This document shows, one piece after another, positions 39,478 to 49,219 of a DNA stretch of 64,000 nucleotides (positions are counted from its first letter, which is position 1; every line of letters begins with the position of its first letter). The notes under the pieces are model-generated. The model worked only from the letters and a program-made list of their open reading frames with translations, ran no database searches and was not told the DNA's origin. Origin of the DNA: Planctomycetota bacterium. GTDB taxonomy: Bacteria > Planctomycetota > Planctomycetia > Pirellulales > Lacipirellulaceae. The position numbers and the translations under genes were made by a program. The DNA is taken from positions 1 through 64,000 of the forward strand of contig JAJRSE010000051.1 of the NCBI GenBank assembly GCA_024278955.1, read 5' to 3'.

Positions 39478-39524
39478 GAGCCGTCTGCGAATCTCAAGAC
39501 TTTGCAGACGAGATCGTAAGATCG

Positions 39525-40046
39525 TTAAGTGGAGGGATGCTCGGATTCGTGTTCTGCCTCGTGCGAATGCTCAGAGTGTTCGTCCTCGGATTCGTGCGAG
39601 TGGTCGGCCTGCTCCTCGGCCTGAACTTCTGCTGCATAAATCATCCGATCTTGCGATGCATGACGCATACGCAATCCGATGTCTGGCACAAGAACAATCA
39701 TCAAGAAAATCGACATCAGACTTGCGGGAATGGTCAGCATCCATTTCCAATTGGTTTCCCACTTCAAGTGCATGAAAAACGTAATCACGAGCATCGCCTT
39801 CGAGCAGGAGACCGCCATCATGAACGTACGGCTAACGCCGACCGACACGCGATCTCTCCAAAAATCGAAGTACGTTAGAAACGACAAGGAGGTAAGGATA
39901 CACAGGGCAAAAAAAACCGTGAGGTAGAGTCCCGTGCTACCGTGGCCAGGGTGGTCGTCGTGAGCAGTTTCGGCTGACATAGTTACTTCGCTCGCCATGG
40001 CGAGCGCCTCGTTGGCTGCAATCTTAAAAGGTAAAGGTTCCGGCAA
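39525..40046 (-). CDS. Cytochrome c oxidase subunit IV-type protein with His-rich C-terminal tail
   Basis: Three TM helices with 'MLVITFFMHLKWETNWKWM'; tail 'QADHSHESEDEHSEHSHEAEHESEH'. Confidence 0.85.
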   Translation of the reverse strand: MPEPLPFKIAANEALAMASEVTMSAETAHDDHPGHGSTGLYLTVFFALCILTSLSFLTYFDFWRDRVSVGVSRTFMMAVSCSKAMLVITFFMHLKWETNWKWMLTIPASLMSIFLMIVLVPDIGLRMRHASQDRMIYAAEVQAEEQADHSHESEDEHSEHSHEAEHESEHPST

Positions 40047-40085
40047 TTTTTTGGAACGCGGTTATCCCAGGTCGCTTTGGCTTCG

Positions 40086-41096
40086 CTAAAACAAGTAAAG
40101 TAGTGGGAACAGGAAGATCCATACGAGATCGACAAAGTGCCAATAAAGGCCTACGTTTTCGATCAAGCCTGCGTTGCTGGTCCCTAGCGTTTTGGTCAGC
40201 ATGATCGCGAAAGCAATCAGCCCAATGATCACATGCAAAGCATGAAAACCGGTGAGCAAGAAATAGGTGCTCACCCACATGTTGCCACCTGGAATCATGA
40301 TCGGCAGTTTGAGCCACGGATACAGATCATTGAGTCCCTGGACATGGCCGGTCGCGGCGGGGGTGCTGGTACTTGCGAGGTGGAAATTTGAGCTGAGAGC
40401 TGCCGCATGAGTCGACCTTTTGTGCTGGTCGTGGACACTTGCTCGCGGGTAAATCGCATCGGCCATTTCCAGGAGCAAAATCCGCCCTGCCGGCGATGCC
40501 GGATCTTCACGAATCGCCTTCTCTGCCGGAACGACGTAGTCGAGCGAAATACTGTCGACCAGTGTCAACTGTTCGTTCTGAGCTTCTGTGCGATCGGTCG
40601 TATTCTCTAACTCGGCCTTCAAAACAGCCAGTCGCTTCCGGACTGCCTGGGAGTAGTAGACATCGGCTTTTTCGTAGATTTGGCTATGCGGGTACTGTGG
40701 GTAAAGGCTGTGGGAAAATTTCGCTTTGTACTCGTACATTTTGATGCCGAGAAAGACGACTCCGAGCAGGGTGGTGAGTATCATCCAGCTTTTCGCCAGC
40801 GAGGCATTATTTTTTTTCGCCGCTTCAAGGGCTAAAACGATCGTTACGCTCGAACAAATTAGCACGAAGGTATTCGTCGCACCCCAAATCTCGGCCAAAT
40901 GCACATCATGGGTGCTCGGCCAACTGATGGCTCCAAACCTTAGGACAAGGTATGTGCCGAACAAAGCGGCAAAGAACATGATTTCGGTTGACAGGAACAG
41001 CCACATAAATGTCTTGCCGTTGGAAATCGGCAGCGCAGGCTGGTAGTCGAAATTCGGACCATGGCTAGGGCCGTCGTCTTTAGGGTTATCGCTCAT
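40086..41096 (-). CDS. ctaE: Cytochrome c oxidase subunit III with a large soluble insertion
   Basis: '[23 protein letters not shown]', '[18 protein letters not shown]', '[24 protein letters not shown]'. Confidence 0.93.
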   Translation of the reverse strand: MSDNPKDDGPSHGPNFDYQPALPISNGKTFMWLFLSTEIMFFAALFGTYLVLRFGAISWPSTHDVHLAEIWGATNTFVLICSSVTIVLALEAAKKNNASLAKSWMILTTLLGVVFLGIKMYEYKAKFSHSLYPQYPHSQIYEKADVYYSQAVRKRLAVLKAELENTTDRTEAQNEQLTLVDSISLDYVVPAEKAIREDPASPAGRILLLEMADAIYPRASVHDQHKRSTHAAALSSNFHLASTSTPAATGHVQGLNDLYPWLKLPIMIPGGNMWVSTYFLLTGFHALHVIIGLIAFAIMLTKTLGTSNAGLIENVGLYWHFVDLVWIFLFPLLYLF

Positions 41097-41166
41097 AATT
41101 CTTTTATCTACTCTGAATTCTTCTATCTTGGGAAACTCTTAATTCAGCTACAGGGGTTTCTCTCCG

Positions 41167-42072
41167 TCACATCGTGACGATTAACAACATGACCATCCAT
41201 GCCGGTAGGTACAACAGCGTACCTCGAAGCAACAAGCGGGCTGAGGCTTCGTCTCGCATGAGTGCAAAACGGACCGACAGCGCAAACTGAACCACTCCGA
41301 GGGAAAAGGTCCAAACCAAAAAAACCAAGGGGCTTCCGCCGGTTGGCAATACGGCAGGAATTAGACTTACCGGAATTAACACGAGCGCCGTAACAACCGC
41401 TAGCGCACCGCTACGAATGCCTGAAGGATCGACCACCGAAAGCATGCGATGGCCTGCCGCCTCATAATCGCGACGGTATAACCATGCGATGGCCATAAAG
41501 TGTGGGAACTGCCACAAGAACAAGACGGTAGCTAGCGCGTAGGCGGTTAAAGTCAGCGGCTGTCCGGTAGCTGTCCAACCCATTAGCAAGGGGATCGTAC
41601 CTGAGACAGCGCCGACGGTTGTGTTGAGCGGAGTTCGTGTTTTTAGCGGAGTATAAATCAGGGCGTAAACTACCCAGCTCGCTAAACCGAGTGCCGCCGT
41701 CAACAGATTGACTTGCAAAGCGAGCCAACCTAGGCCGAGTACCAAACTCACTCCCGAGAGCAGCAAGGCCTCGAAGCTCGTCACGCGGCCAGTTGGCAAG
41801 GGGCGATCGGCAGTTCGCGGCATAAGCGAGTCGTTCTCGCGTTCCCACCAGCTATTGGCAATACTGGCACTCGCGGCCACTAGTGCGGTACCGAACAAGG
41901 CATGCAGCACGACTGTAAAATTCAGCGAATGAGGCGCCGCAATACATGCCGCCACTCCGGCGACAATTAGCTCGAGCACGACGATTCGAGGCTTGGTCAT
42001 CTCAAAGTAATCGGCAAGTCGTGCTGTCAGGACACTCGCTCGCTGCTCCGTATTTAAGATCGAGCTACTCAT
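41167..42072 (-). CDS. ctaB: Protoheme IX farnesyltransferase (heme O synthase)
   Basis: 'DYFEMTKPRIVVLELIVAGVA', 'NSWWERENDSLMPRTADRPLPTGRV', 'YTPLKTRTPLNTTVGAVSGTIPLLMGW'. Confidence 0.96.
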   Translation of the reverse strand: MSSSILNTEQRASVLTARLADYFEMTKPRIVVLELIVAGVAACIAAPHSLNFTVVLHALFGTALVAASASIANSWWERENDSLMPRTADRPLPTGRVTSFEALLLSGVSLVLGLGWLALQVNLLTAALGLASWVVYALIYTPLKTRTPLNTTVGAVSGTIPLLMGWTATGQPLTLTAYALATVLFLWQFPHFMAIAWLYRRDYEAAGHRMLSVVDPSGIRSGALAVVTALVLIPVSLIPAVLPTGGSPLVFLVWTFSLGVVQFALSVRFALMRDEASARLLLRGTLLYLPAWMVMLLIVTM

Positions 42073-43085
42073 AGCAGGACCTCCACTAGTCGCGTCGAGG
42101 TGGGCAAATTCGAGAGACTGCGAGCAGAAAACCCCGTCTGTCGGGCGATTCGCAGCGCGATGGCTAGCGAGATCACTAAAATCAGCGACCCGACCGCCAC
42201 ATGGCTCGTGATAATCGATGCCTGAAAGAAGTCTGCCTCGCGGTTAAGGAATTGTAGTTCGCCTATCCACGCCATCGCCCAGGCAGGCATACCGTACTTC
42301 ACCAACCATGTGCTCATGCCGAGCAATAATTGGATTCCCACCAAGCCGAGCAAGATCAACCCGCCCGCAACCTGAAGCTGGCTACGTAAACAACGAGCGG
42401 CTAGCAGAAGCACGTGAGCAACAATCATCAGGGCGAGGAAAAGGTGGAAGTAGACGGCGATTTGAAAAAGGACCGGTGAAATGGTGCTCAGCATATGAGG
42501 ACTGTGGCGGACAATTGCTCCTACGACCAACTGGGCGTATGCCAAGCAGGTGCAAACCACTGCCAGGCGAAGTACTTTTTTTCCGGAAGGGGAACTTGCC
42601 GCCTTGGGAACACTCTCCCACCATTGCGAAGTAAAGACGACCATCGCTATGCCCATCGCAAAAAACAGAGGACCGGTGCAACCATGCACAAGTGCCAGGG
42701 TGCGTTGATCAAACATCACTCGCATTCCGCCCAGTACGCCTTGCAGGATGACTCCTGCTAAAATGGCAAGGCTAAACATCCGCACCCAGCGACGCGATTC
42801 GCCCAGCCAAGTCAAAACGACAAGCAAGATCGACAACAAGCCTGCGGCCATGCCGAGTAGGCGATGGCCGTGTTCGACAAACTTATCGCCGGTAGAGCTG
42901 AGCCATGGGTAAAAGGGCATCCAATAGCCGTCGGAGGTAATCCAATCGCGAAATGCCATTCCCGCGTCTGTGGTGGTGACCAAACCGCCGACCCAAATCA
43001 ACGGAAACGTCGCGCAGACCAAAAGCCAAGCACATCGATGTGCCCACTTGCTTCGGCGTTGCGTGTTGTTTGGGTCAGAGTTCAT
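42069..43085 (-). CDS. ctaA: Heme A synthase (COX15/CtaA)
   Basis: 'GGLVTTTDAGMAFRDWITSDGYWMPFYPW', 'EHGHRLLGMAAGLLSI', 'LQGVLGGMRVMFDQRTLALVHGCTGPLFF'. Confidence 0.94.
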   Translation of the reverse strand: MNSDPNNTQRRSKWAHRCAWLLVCATFPLIWVGGLVTTTDAGMAFRDWITSDGYWMPFYPWLSSTGDKFVEHGHRLLGMAAGLLSILLVVLTWLGESRRWVRMFSLAILAGVILQGVLGGMRVMFDQRTLALVHGCTGPLFFAMGIAMVVFTSQWWESVPKAASSPSGKKVLRLAVVCTCLAYAQLVVGAIVRHSPHMLSTISPVLFQIAVYFHLFLALMIVAHVLLLAARCLRSQLQVAGGLILLGLVGIQLLLGMSTWLVKYGMPAWAMAWIGELQFLNREADFFQASIITSHVAVGSLILVISLAIALRIARQTGFSARSLSNLPTSTRLVEVLL

Positions 43086-43180
43086 TGGTTTCAGGGTTTA
43101 CTGATTTCGGAGTTTATTGATTCAAGGGGGATGCGGGTTAAGGTTTTTTATGCAATCCCTAACGGCCACGGTTCCGTTGG

Positions 43181-44956
43181 TCATTTCGCCTCGGGAGGCG
43201 GCTGGTTTTGTGGGTAAAAGTCTTCTTCTACTTCTGGCGAACCATACTCGTAGGGTCCACGATAAATGATTGGCTGGAAGTCAAAATTGCCGTGTCCTGG
43301 AGGGCTCGGGGCTTGCCATTCTAGGCCATTGGATCGCCAAGGATTTCGGCCCGAACGGGGTCCAAAGAACATGCTTCCGAAAAAGTTGATCACGAAGATT
43401 ATTTGAAGGCCAACCAGTATGAAGGCGGCATAGCTAATAAACTGGTTCATCGGCAACAAGTTTCGGAAGGTTTCGTAATGGTAAGGGTCGGCCAATCGAC
43501 GCGGGAAACCCTGCATGCCTAAGATGTGCATCGGATAGAAGACCAAATTCATCAAGAGGAAGGTAAGGACAAAATGTACCTTCCCCCAGGAGTCGTTCAT
43601 CATCCGGCCAAACATTTTGGGGTACCAAAAGTAGATCGCTCCGAAGACGGCCATCGCTGTACCGGCGAACAACACATAGTGGAAATGTGCCACGATGAAG
43701 TAGGTATCATGAATAAAGATATCGACCGGAGTCGCGGCCATGAAAATGCCGCTCAGCCCGCCTATGATAAACATCGAGATAAACGAGATGGCAAATAGCA
43801 TGGGGGTTGTGTACTGAATGTGTCCACCCCAGAGCGTGCCAAGCCAGTTGAATGTTTTGATCGCACTGGGGAGCGCGATCATCATGGTCGAAACCATGAA
43901 GGTCATCCCTAGCATCGGATTCATGCCCGAGACAAACATATGGTGACCCCAAACGATAAAGCCAAGGCCTGCGATTCCCGAGATCGAGTAGACCATGGGT
44001 TTGTAGCCAAAGAGGGGCTTTCGCGAAAAGCAGCTGAGGATATCTGAGACCATGCCCATCGCAGGCAAAATCATGATGTAAACGGCCGGGTGACTATAAA
44101 ACCAGAACAGATGCTGCCAAAGTAGGGGCTGCCCACCTCCCGAGGCCATCGCCGAGTTGTTGGCCATCGCCCCTTCTGCCAAGAAGAAGCCCGTGCCCAA
44201 GAGACGATCGCTAACTTGCATGAAGCCCGCCGCAGTAAGCACGGGCAAGGCAAACGCTTGTAGGATGGCTGTGATAAACATTGCCCAGATGGTCATCGGC
44301 AGACGAAACATTGTCATGCCGGGGGCGCGCATCTGGATGATGGTCGTCATGTAGTTAATCGAGCCCATCATCGACGCGATTCCGACAAAGGTCACGCCAA
44401 GTAGCCATAGATTCTGCCCGTTGAGACTCCCCGGCGCGGCCTCCGCGATCACCGAAAGCGGAGGGTAGGAGGTCCAGCCGCCTTGGGCAGCACCGCCTTC
44501 CACAAAAAAGCTGGCTCCGATGAGTGCGAACGCAGGCCACATGAACCAGTAGCTAAGCATGTTGAGAACGGGCACCGCCATATCGTCGGCCCCAATCATC
44601 AGGGGGATTAAAAAGTTGCCGAACGCACCGGCAAGAACCGGGATGATCACAAAGAAGATCATCACCGTGGCATGCATGGTGACGAGCATGGTGTAGTTTT
44701 CGGGAGCAATTTGGCCGCCTTCCGCCGCCCCAAGCAGATCTCCGAGAATCGGCATGGGCCTCCAAGGAAACGCCAGTTGCCAACGAATGCCCAGCGCAAG
44801 CATGCCGCCAACGAAGAACCAAATCAGCGTACTAAACAAAAATTGCAGGCCGATTACCTTGTGGTCCAACGAAAAAACGTAGGTACTCAAGAATCCACCG
44901 GAATGCCCATGATCGGCATGGGCGTCGGAATGTGGGTCAGCAGTCACGGTACTCAT
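43181..44956 (-). CDS. ctaD: Cytochrome c oxidase subunit I
   Basis: 'DHKVIGLQFLFSTL', 'WQHLFWFYSHPAVYIMILPAMGMVSDIL', 'WGHHMFVSGMNP', 'HDTYFIVAHFHYVL'. Confidence 0.98.
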   Translation of the reverse strand: MSTVTADPHSDAHADHGHSGGFLSTYVFSLDHKVIGLQFLFSTLIWFFVGGMLALGIRWQLAFPWRPMPILGDLLGAAEGGQIAPENYTMLVTMHATVMIFFVIIPVLAGAFGNFLIPLMIGADDMAVPVLNMLSYWFMWPAFALIGASFFVEGGAAQGGWTSYPPLSVIAEAAPGSLNGQNLWLLGVTFVGIASMMGSINYMTTIIQMRAPGMTMFRLPMTIWAMFITAILQAFALPVLTAAGFMQVSDRLLGTGFFLAEGAMANNSAMASGGGQPLLWQHLFWFYSHPAVYIMILPAMGMVSDILSCFSRKPLFGYKPMVYSISGIAGLGFIVWGHHMFVSGMNPMLGMTFMVSTMMIALPSAIKTFNWLGTLWGGHIQYTTPMLFAISFISMFIIGGLSGIFMAATPVDIFIHDTYFIVAHFHYVLFAGTAMAVFGAIYFWYPKMFGRMMNDSWGKVHFVLTFLLMNLVFYPMHILGMQGFPRRLADPYHYETFRNLLPMNQFISYAAFILVGLQIIFVINFFGSMFFGPRSGRNPWRSNGLEWQAPSPPGHGNFDFQPIIYRGPYEYGSPEVEEDFYPQNQPPPEAK

Positions 44957-45030
44957 AAATATCTCACTTTTTTCAAACAACCAACGATGGAACCGGAAAC
45001 ACTCCGTTATCACGCATCATCTGTTGTTCA

Positions 45031-45816
45031 TCATTCATCAGTGTCTAAGGTATCGTCTTGCACGACGCGCATCGTATTCTCATCGAGTCGCATTTCTTCT
45101 AATTTCGCTTCGTATTCGTCGGCCGAAAGGAAGAAGACTCGGCCCTTCATTTTGTAATGTCCCCAGCCGCAAAGCTCGGCACAGACGATGTCGTACCCGC
45201 CCTTTTCTGTTGCCTTAAACCAGATGCTCTGATCCATTCCCGGAACGATGTCCTGCTTGAGGCGTAGATTGGGAAGGAAAAAGCTGTGCAACACATCGGC
45301 ACTGGTAATTTTCAAAAGCACTTCTTCGTCGACAGGCAAATAGAGTTTGCCATCGGTGCGGACGAAGTCGTCTGCGGTGTACAGTTCGCCATCGGGCCCT
45401 GGGTAGCGGAAGTCCCAATTGAACTGTCGTCCGGTCACTTCGACCAAGGGGCGAATATCTGGCGGCTGCATTTTGGCAGTTGCCCAGGCTTCCATTTGGT
45501 AAATGGCGATAAACAACATTGTGATTGCGGGGATAATGGTCCACACAATCTCCAGGACATGGCTGCCGTGGGAATACTTTACCGGTTGATCGTTGGAGCC
45601 CTGCTCGTACTTCCAGGAAAAGTAAAATAAAACTAACTGCGTGACCACAAAGACTGCGCCCGACAGGTACAGAATGAACATGAACAAGCTGTCGATCACG
45701 TGTCCATGCTCAGAGACATCGCGCGGCAAGCCCATATTGAAATAGGGCGCTACAATAAAAGTCGCGACCCCACCAATAGGGACTAACAGGAACAGGACAC
45801 TCCAGTAGCGATTCAC
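45031..45816 (-). CDS. ctaC: Cytochrome c oxidase subunit II (CuA)
   Basis: 'LEIVWTIIPAITMLFIAIYQMEAW', 'GRQFNWDFRYPG', 'DVLHSFFLPNLRLKQDIVPG', 'CAELCGWGHYKM'. Confidence 0.97.
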   Translation of the reverse strand: MNRYWSVLFLLVPIGGVATFIVAPYFNMGLPRDVSEHGHVIDSLFMFILYLSGAVFVVTQLVLFYFSWKYEQGSNDQPVKYSHGSHVLEIVWTIIPAITMLFIAIYQMEAWATAKMQPPDIRPLVEVTGRQFNWDFRYPGPDGELYTADDFVRTDGKLYLPVDEEVLLKITSADVLHSFFLPNLRLKQDIVPGMDQSIWFKATEKGGYDIVCAELCGWGHYKMKGRVFFLSADEYEAKLEEMRLDENTMRVVQDDTLDTDE

Positions 45817-45896
45817 TTCAATACTCCAACTGATAATGACGAAATCCGAATGACGAGTGGCGAAAACATTGCTTCGCCGTTTGTCCGTCTCATGTC

Positions 45897-47231
45897 CTAA
45901 TTCACAATACCTTCGGTGTTTGCAGGCAAAGCCTTCAAAGGCCTGCTTGGCGACTCGTACGGCAACGACAATACGTAGTCAACAATGTTCCAAATTTCTG
46001 CTTCGCTAATGGTTCCCTTCCCACCTGGCGCCGCGGACCCTGTCGCTGGCATCGGGGTGCCTGGGATACCTGCGGAGATTCGCCAGAAGATGTCAAGGCG
46101 TCGACGCCCGCCGCGGTAGATTCCTTGGCGTAGATTTCGAGGAATCGCGTTGCGTAGCGGGTAAATCATGGCCGCCACTTCGTCGCGGCTGGCAGCAAAC
46201 TCTTGACTATCTTCGGTCGGCTCGCCCTTGTGGCTTTCGGCGACATCAGACAAAAACTTCTTGTGTGCCTTGCTCCAGTTATCGAAATCGTCTTGCTGGC
46301 CATCGCCGAGGGCGGTGGGGCCATGGCATTTAATACAGTTGGCACGTGTGCCGTAGAACAGCTCGCGACCTTTGTCTACCGAGGCAGCGATTTCTTCATC
46401 GCTTCGCTCTTCGGCTGGAATTTGATCTTCCTCAGGCAGGATGATTTTTTCTGAAGCAGCGTCCCAACCTTCGACAATCTCAGCCAGCAAGTCGGCCACG
46501 ACTTCCTGTTGCTCAGCGTCTTCGGCCGGGTTAAACGGGATGCGTCTCAGCACGGGTTCTCCGTCACCGTCTAACAGGGGCTCTCCGTCCTCATCTTCGG
46601 CCTCTTCCTCTCCAAGTTCGTCAAAAACAAAGTTGGTTAGCGCCGTTTCCATCTGGCCGCGAATGCTCAAGTATTTCACATACTCGACCAACGACTCAAC
46701 TTCCGAGGAAGGCAACAACGAGAAAGACGGCATTGCGGTACCAGGGACACCATTGACCAGCACACGGTGAAGATCTTCGTCGGTTGGACGATCGGCGTTG
46801 TAGGTCGACTTGAATTTGTAAACCCCAGGACGGTAATCACGTGGATAAGGATTCAAAAACCGAGCTGTTGGCCCGCGACCGTCGCCCGTGATTCCATGGC
46901 AATGAACGCAATGCTTGCGATACAGTCCGTGGTTGTATCCCTTTTCGTCGCTCCAAGCCGAGCCGGCTGCCATCTGTAGTTGGATTGCATTGAGCCCTGT
47001 CTCGGGCAAAGCAAAGGGCTCGTCTGGGGTACCAAACAGCGCGCCGAGTACGTCGGCAATCTCTTGCTGATACTCTTGGGCAGTGGGGGTTTCTTCGGAC
47101 ACCATCTTCACCATGTCGAGCCGAAACTCCGGCGGTCCCGACGAGCTACAACCGACGGTTACCAGCGGCGCGACGAGGCACGCGAGAAGATAGAAGCTAT
47201 TAAGTTTTTGTTTCATCGTATTTTGGTTCAT
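45897..47231 (-). CDS. Diheme cytochrome c lipoprotein
   Basis: Lipobox 'LVTVGC'; 'CVHCHG' and 'CIKCHG' heme-binding motifs. Confidence 0.9.
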   Translation of the reverse strand: MNQNTMKQKLNSFYLLACLVAPLVTVGCSSSGPPEFRLDMVKMVSEETPTAQEYQQEIADVLGALFGTPDEPFALPETGLNAIQLQMAAGSAWSDEKGYNHGLYRKHCVHCHGITGDGRGPTARFLNPYPRDYRPGVYKFKSTYNADRPTDEDLHRVLVNGVPGTAMPSFSLLPSSEVESLVEYVKYLSIRGQMETALTNFVFDELGEEEAEDEDGEPLLDGDGEPVLRRIPFNPAEDAEQQEVVADLLAEIVEGWDAASEKIILPEEDQIPAEERSDEEIAASVDKGRELFYGTRANCIKCHGPTALGDGQQDDFDNWSKAHKKFLSDVAESHKGEPTEDSQEFAASRDEVAAMIYPLRNAIPRNLRQGIYRGGRRRLDIFWRISAGIPGTPMPATGSAAPGGKGTISEAEIWNIVDYVLSLPYESPSRPLKALPANTEGIVN

Positions 47232-47325
47232 CGTACGACCAGCAATGTCTTTTTTAGGAATTTCAAAGCGATTGAGCAGGATACGGTTTCTGATTTTTCT
47301 TGGCCGGTATTTTACTGAGCTCGAC

Positions 47326-48270
47326 CTAGCCACGGAATGCGTTGGTGGGCACGGTCAGCTCAAACTCTTTCACTTCATCTTCTGCCAGATTTATCTTGAA
47401 GCGGCCTTTTTTCGACCACTTCATCTCTTTACCAGCCTCAGTATTTAACACTAGTGCTCCCTTTGGTCCAGTACCACTCTCGTGCCAAACCTGCACTTCT
47501 AAAATTTCTCCGGCTGGCACATTAGCAATTTCAAACGATCCGTCTGGAGCTGTTATTGCGTAATAGCCATTGGCTCGCGGCAAAAGGTACGAAGCCATCC
47601 AAGGGTGGATACTACAAACCGCAAGCACAGGCATGGCTTCTTCTTTTTGCGGCGTGTAGTCGACCGACTCGTTCGCAGGAATGGTTTGATTGAAACTGTT
47701 GTTCCCCGAGATGTTTGTATTGTGCCCTACAGGGTCGCTGTTTTTTAGCTCAACCGTCTGCCCGATTGTCATCGGAAGTACATGGGTAAGAAAAACACAG
47801 GCTTTTTGGTCAAACAAAACTTTTTCGGTACTAGGCTGTGCCGATTCGTGTACTCGTGAGACCTTGCGAATGTAGATCGCTACGTTTGCAATTCCCTTGT
47901 TGCCAGAATCGACGAGCAGGGTTTCCTGCAAAGGAGGCTTTCCCCCGTCGGTGCAGGTCGCCTGATCTTTATTGACGTTGTAGGGTTGCATTGCCGGCGG
48001 CTCGCCATCGTAGACGAATCGCCCTTTGATGGTTGCCCAGCCCGTGGCCGTAGCAACAGCCGACTCGCTGGAACCTTCTTCAGCAGCACCTGTCGCACTG
48101 GCTTCGCCGGCAAATACGCTGCGAATTTTTGCCACCGACGTAGCGCTCGCAACCGGGCCTAACTCCTCGCCACGCTGGCAACCTATGGTTACGACCAGGG
48201 CAGCAAGCAGGGTTGCCTGAAAAAGGTGGCTGTAAGGCTGGATTTTTTTCGTCACGCTTTTGTCAAACAT
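47326..48270 (-). CDS. Cupredoxin-like lipoprotein with carboxypeptidase-regulatory-like domain
   Basis: Lipobox 'VTIGC'; 'DPVGHNTNISGNNSFNQTIP', 'CSIHPWMASYLLPRANGYYAITAPDGSFEIANVPAG'. Confidence 0.78.
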   Translation of the reverse strand: MFDKSVTKKIQPYSHLFQATLLAALVVTIGCQRGEELGPVASATSVAKIRSVFAGEASATGAAEEGSSESAVATATGWATIKGRFVYDGEPPAMQPYNVNKDQATCTDGGKPPLQETLLVDSGNKGIANVAIYIRKVSRVHESAQPSTEKVLFDQKACVFLTHVLPMTIGQTVELKNSDPVGHNTNISGNNSFNQTIPANESVDYTPQKEEAMPVLAVCSIHPWMASYLLPRANGYYAITAPDGSFEIANVPAGEILEVQVWHESGTGPKGALVLNTEAGKEMKWSKKGRFKINLAEDEVKEFELTVPTNAFRG

Positions 48271-48349
48271 AGTTTTAAGCTTGTGTTGTAGTAGGGTTCC
48301 AACTCGGCATTTCCGGTATTGCCACCAGGCAAGGGGTCGCAGGAAGAGC

Positions 48350-49162
48350 TTACTTTCCCAAGACCGAGGGGCTGACCTTGATGTCGCCCAGGTCGAGGGT
48401 GTCTCCGGCCGGGATCGTTAGTTTTGCGCGGCCTTTTCTGCTCGTTTTCCCGCCACTAAAAGTCATGTTCTTCATATTGCCTTTGGATTCGTGCCAGAAG
48501 ATGAATTCATGCTTCCCCGCCGGGAGGTTGGCAATCTCAAAACTTCCGTCAGCCGCAGTGACGGTCATGTAAGGATTGTCGCGTATCAGCACATAAGCCT
48601 TCATCCAAGGGTGGATATTGCAAGCGGCTGGCGAAGGGTACGATTCTCGCTTTTCAAAAGTCTTGGCGAGGGGCGAATCGTTGGGAATAATCTGGTTAAA
48701 ACCAGGATTCTTTGTCGGAGTTAGGTTCGTATTGTGTGCCACCGGATCGGAGTTGCTAATCTCGAGCGACTGCCCGACTCTTAGCACCAAAGCATGAGGC
48801 TCAAAGCGGCATCCTTTGTTGTCGAGCAACACGGGTTCTGTATCAACCTTTTCTAGGTCAGGGTGAATCTCAACGGTCTTGCTGCTTTTGAGATAGAGGT
48901 ACACAAACACGTTCGCTAGCGCTCCCTCTTCGCCAACGATAATGGCTTCATCCATCAGATTGTGCTTACCACAAAACTCGGGGTCTTTGTTGGCGTTCAC
49001 TGCCGCGGCTTCGCCTAGGTCGCCCTCGACAACAAACCGGCCTTTGAGGGTTCCCCAGTCGGCAGCGTTTGCCGCGGAGAACAGCATCGCGACGATCGCC
49101 CATGCCGCGCAAAATTTTGCCGTTGCTTGAACACTTTGTGTTGTCAATTTAGGAATGCTCAT
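48350..49162 (-). CDS. Cupredoxin-like secreted protein, paralogue of the neighbouring gene
   Basis: Signal peptide; 'DPVAHNTNLTPTKNPGFNQIIP', 'CNIHPWMKAYVLIRDNPYMTVTAADGSFEIANLPAG'. Confidence 0.78.
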   Translation of the reverse strand: MSIPKLTTQSVQATAKFCAAWAIVAMLFSAANAADWGTLKGRFVVEGDLGEAAAVNANKDPEFCGKHNLMDEAIIVGEEGALANVFVYLYLKSSKTVEIHPDLEKVDTEPVLLDNKGCRFEPHALVLRVGQSLEISNSDPVAHNTNLTPTKNPGFNQIIPNDSPLAKTFEKRESYPSPAACNIHPWMKAYVLIRDNPYMTVTAADGSFEIANLPAGKHEFIFWHESKGNMKNMTFSGGKTSRKGRAKLTIPAGDTLDLGDIKVSPSVLGK

Positions 49163-49219
49163 TTTCTTTCCCTTTCACTTAACCAGTAAGGCTTGCTTTT
49201 TCACTTCGTTTATTGTTTT

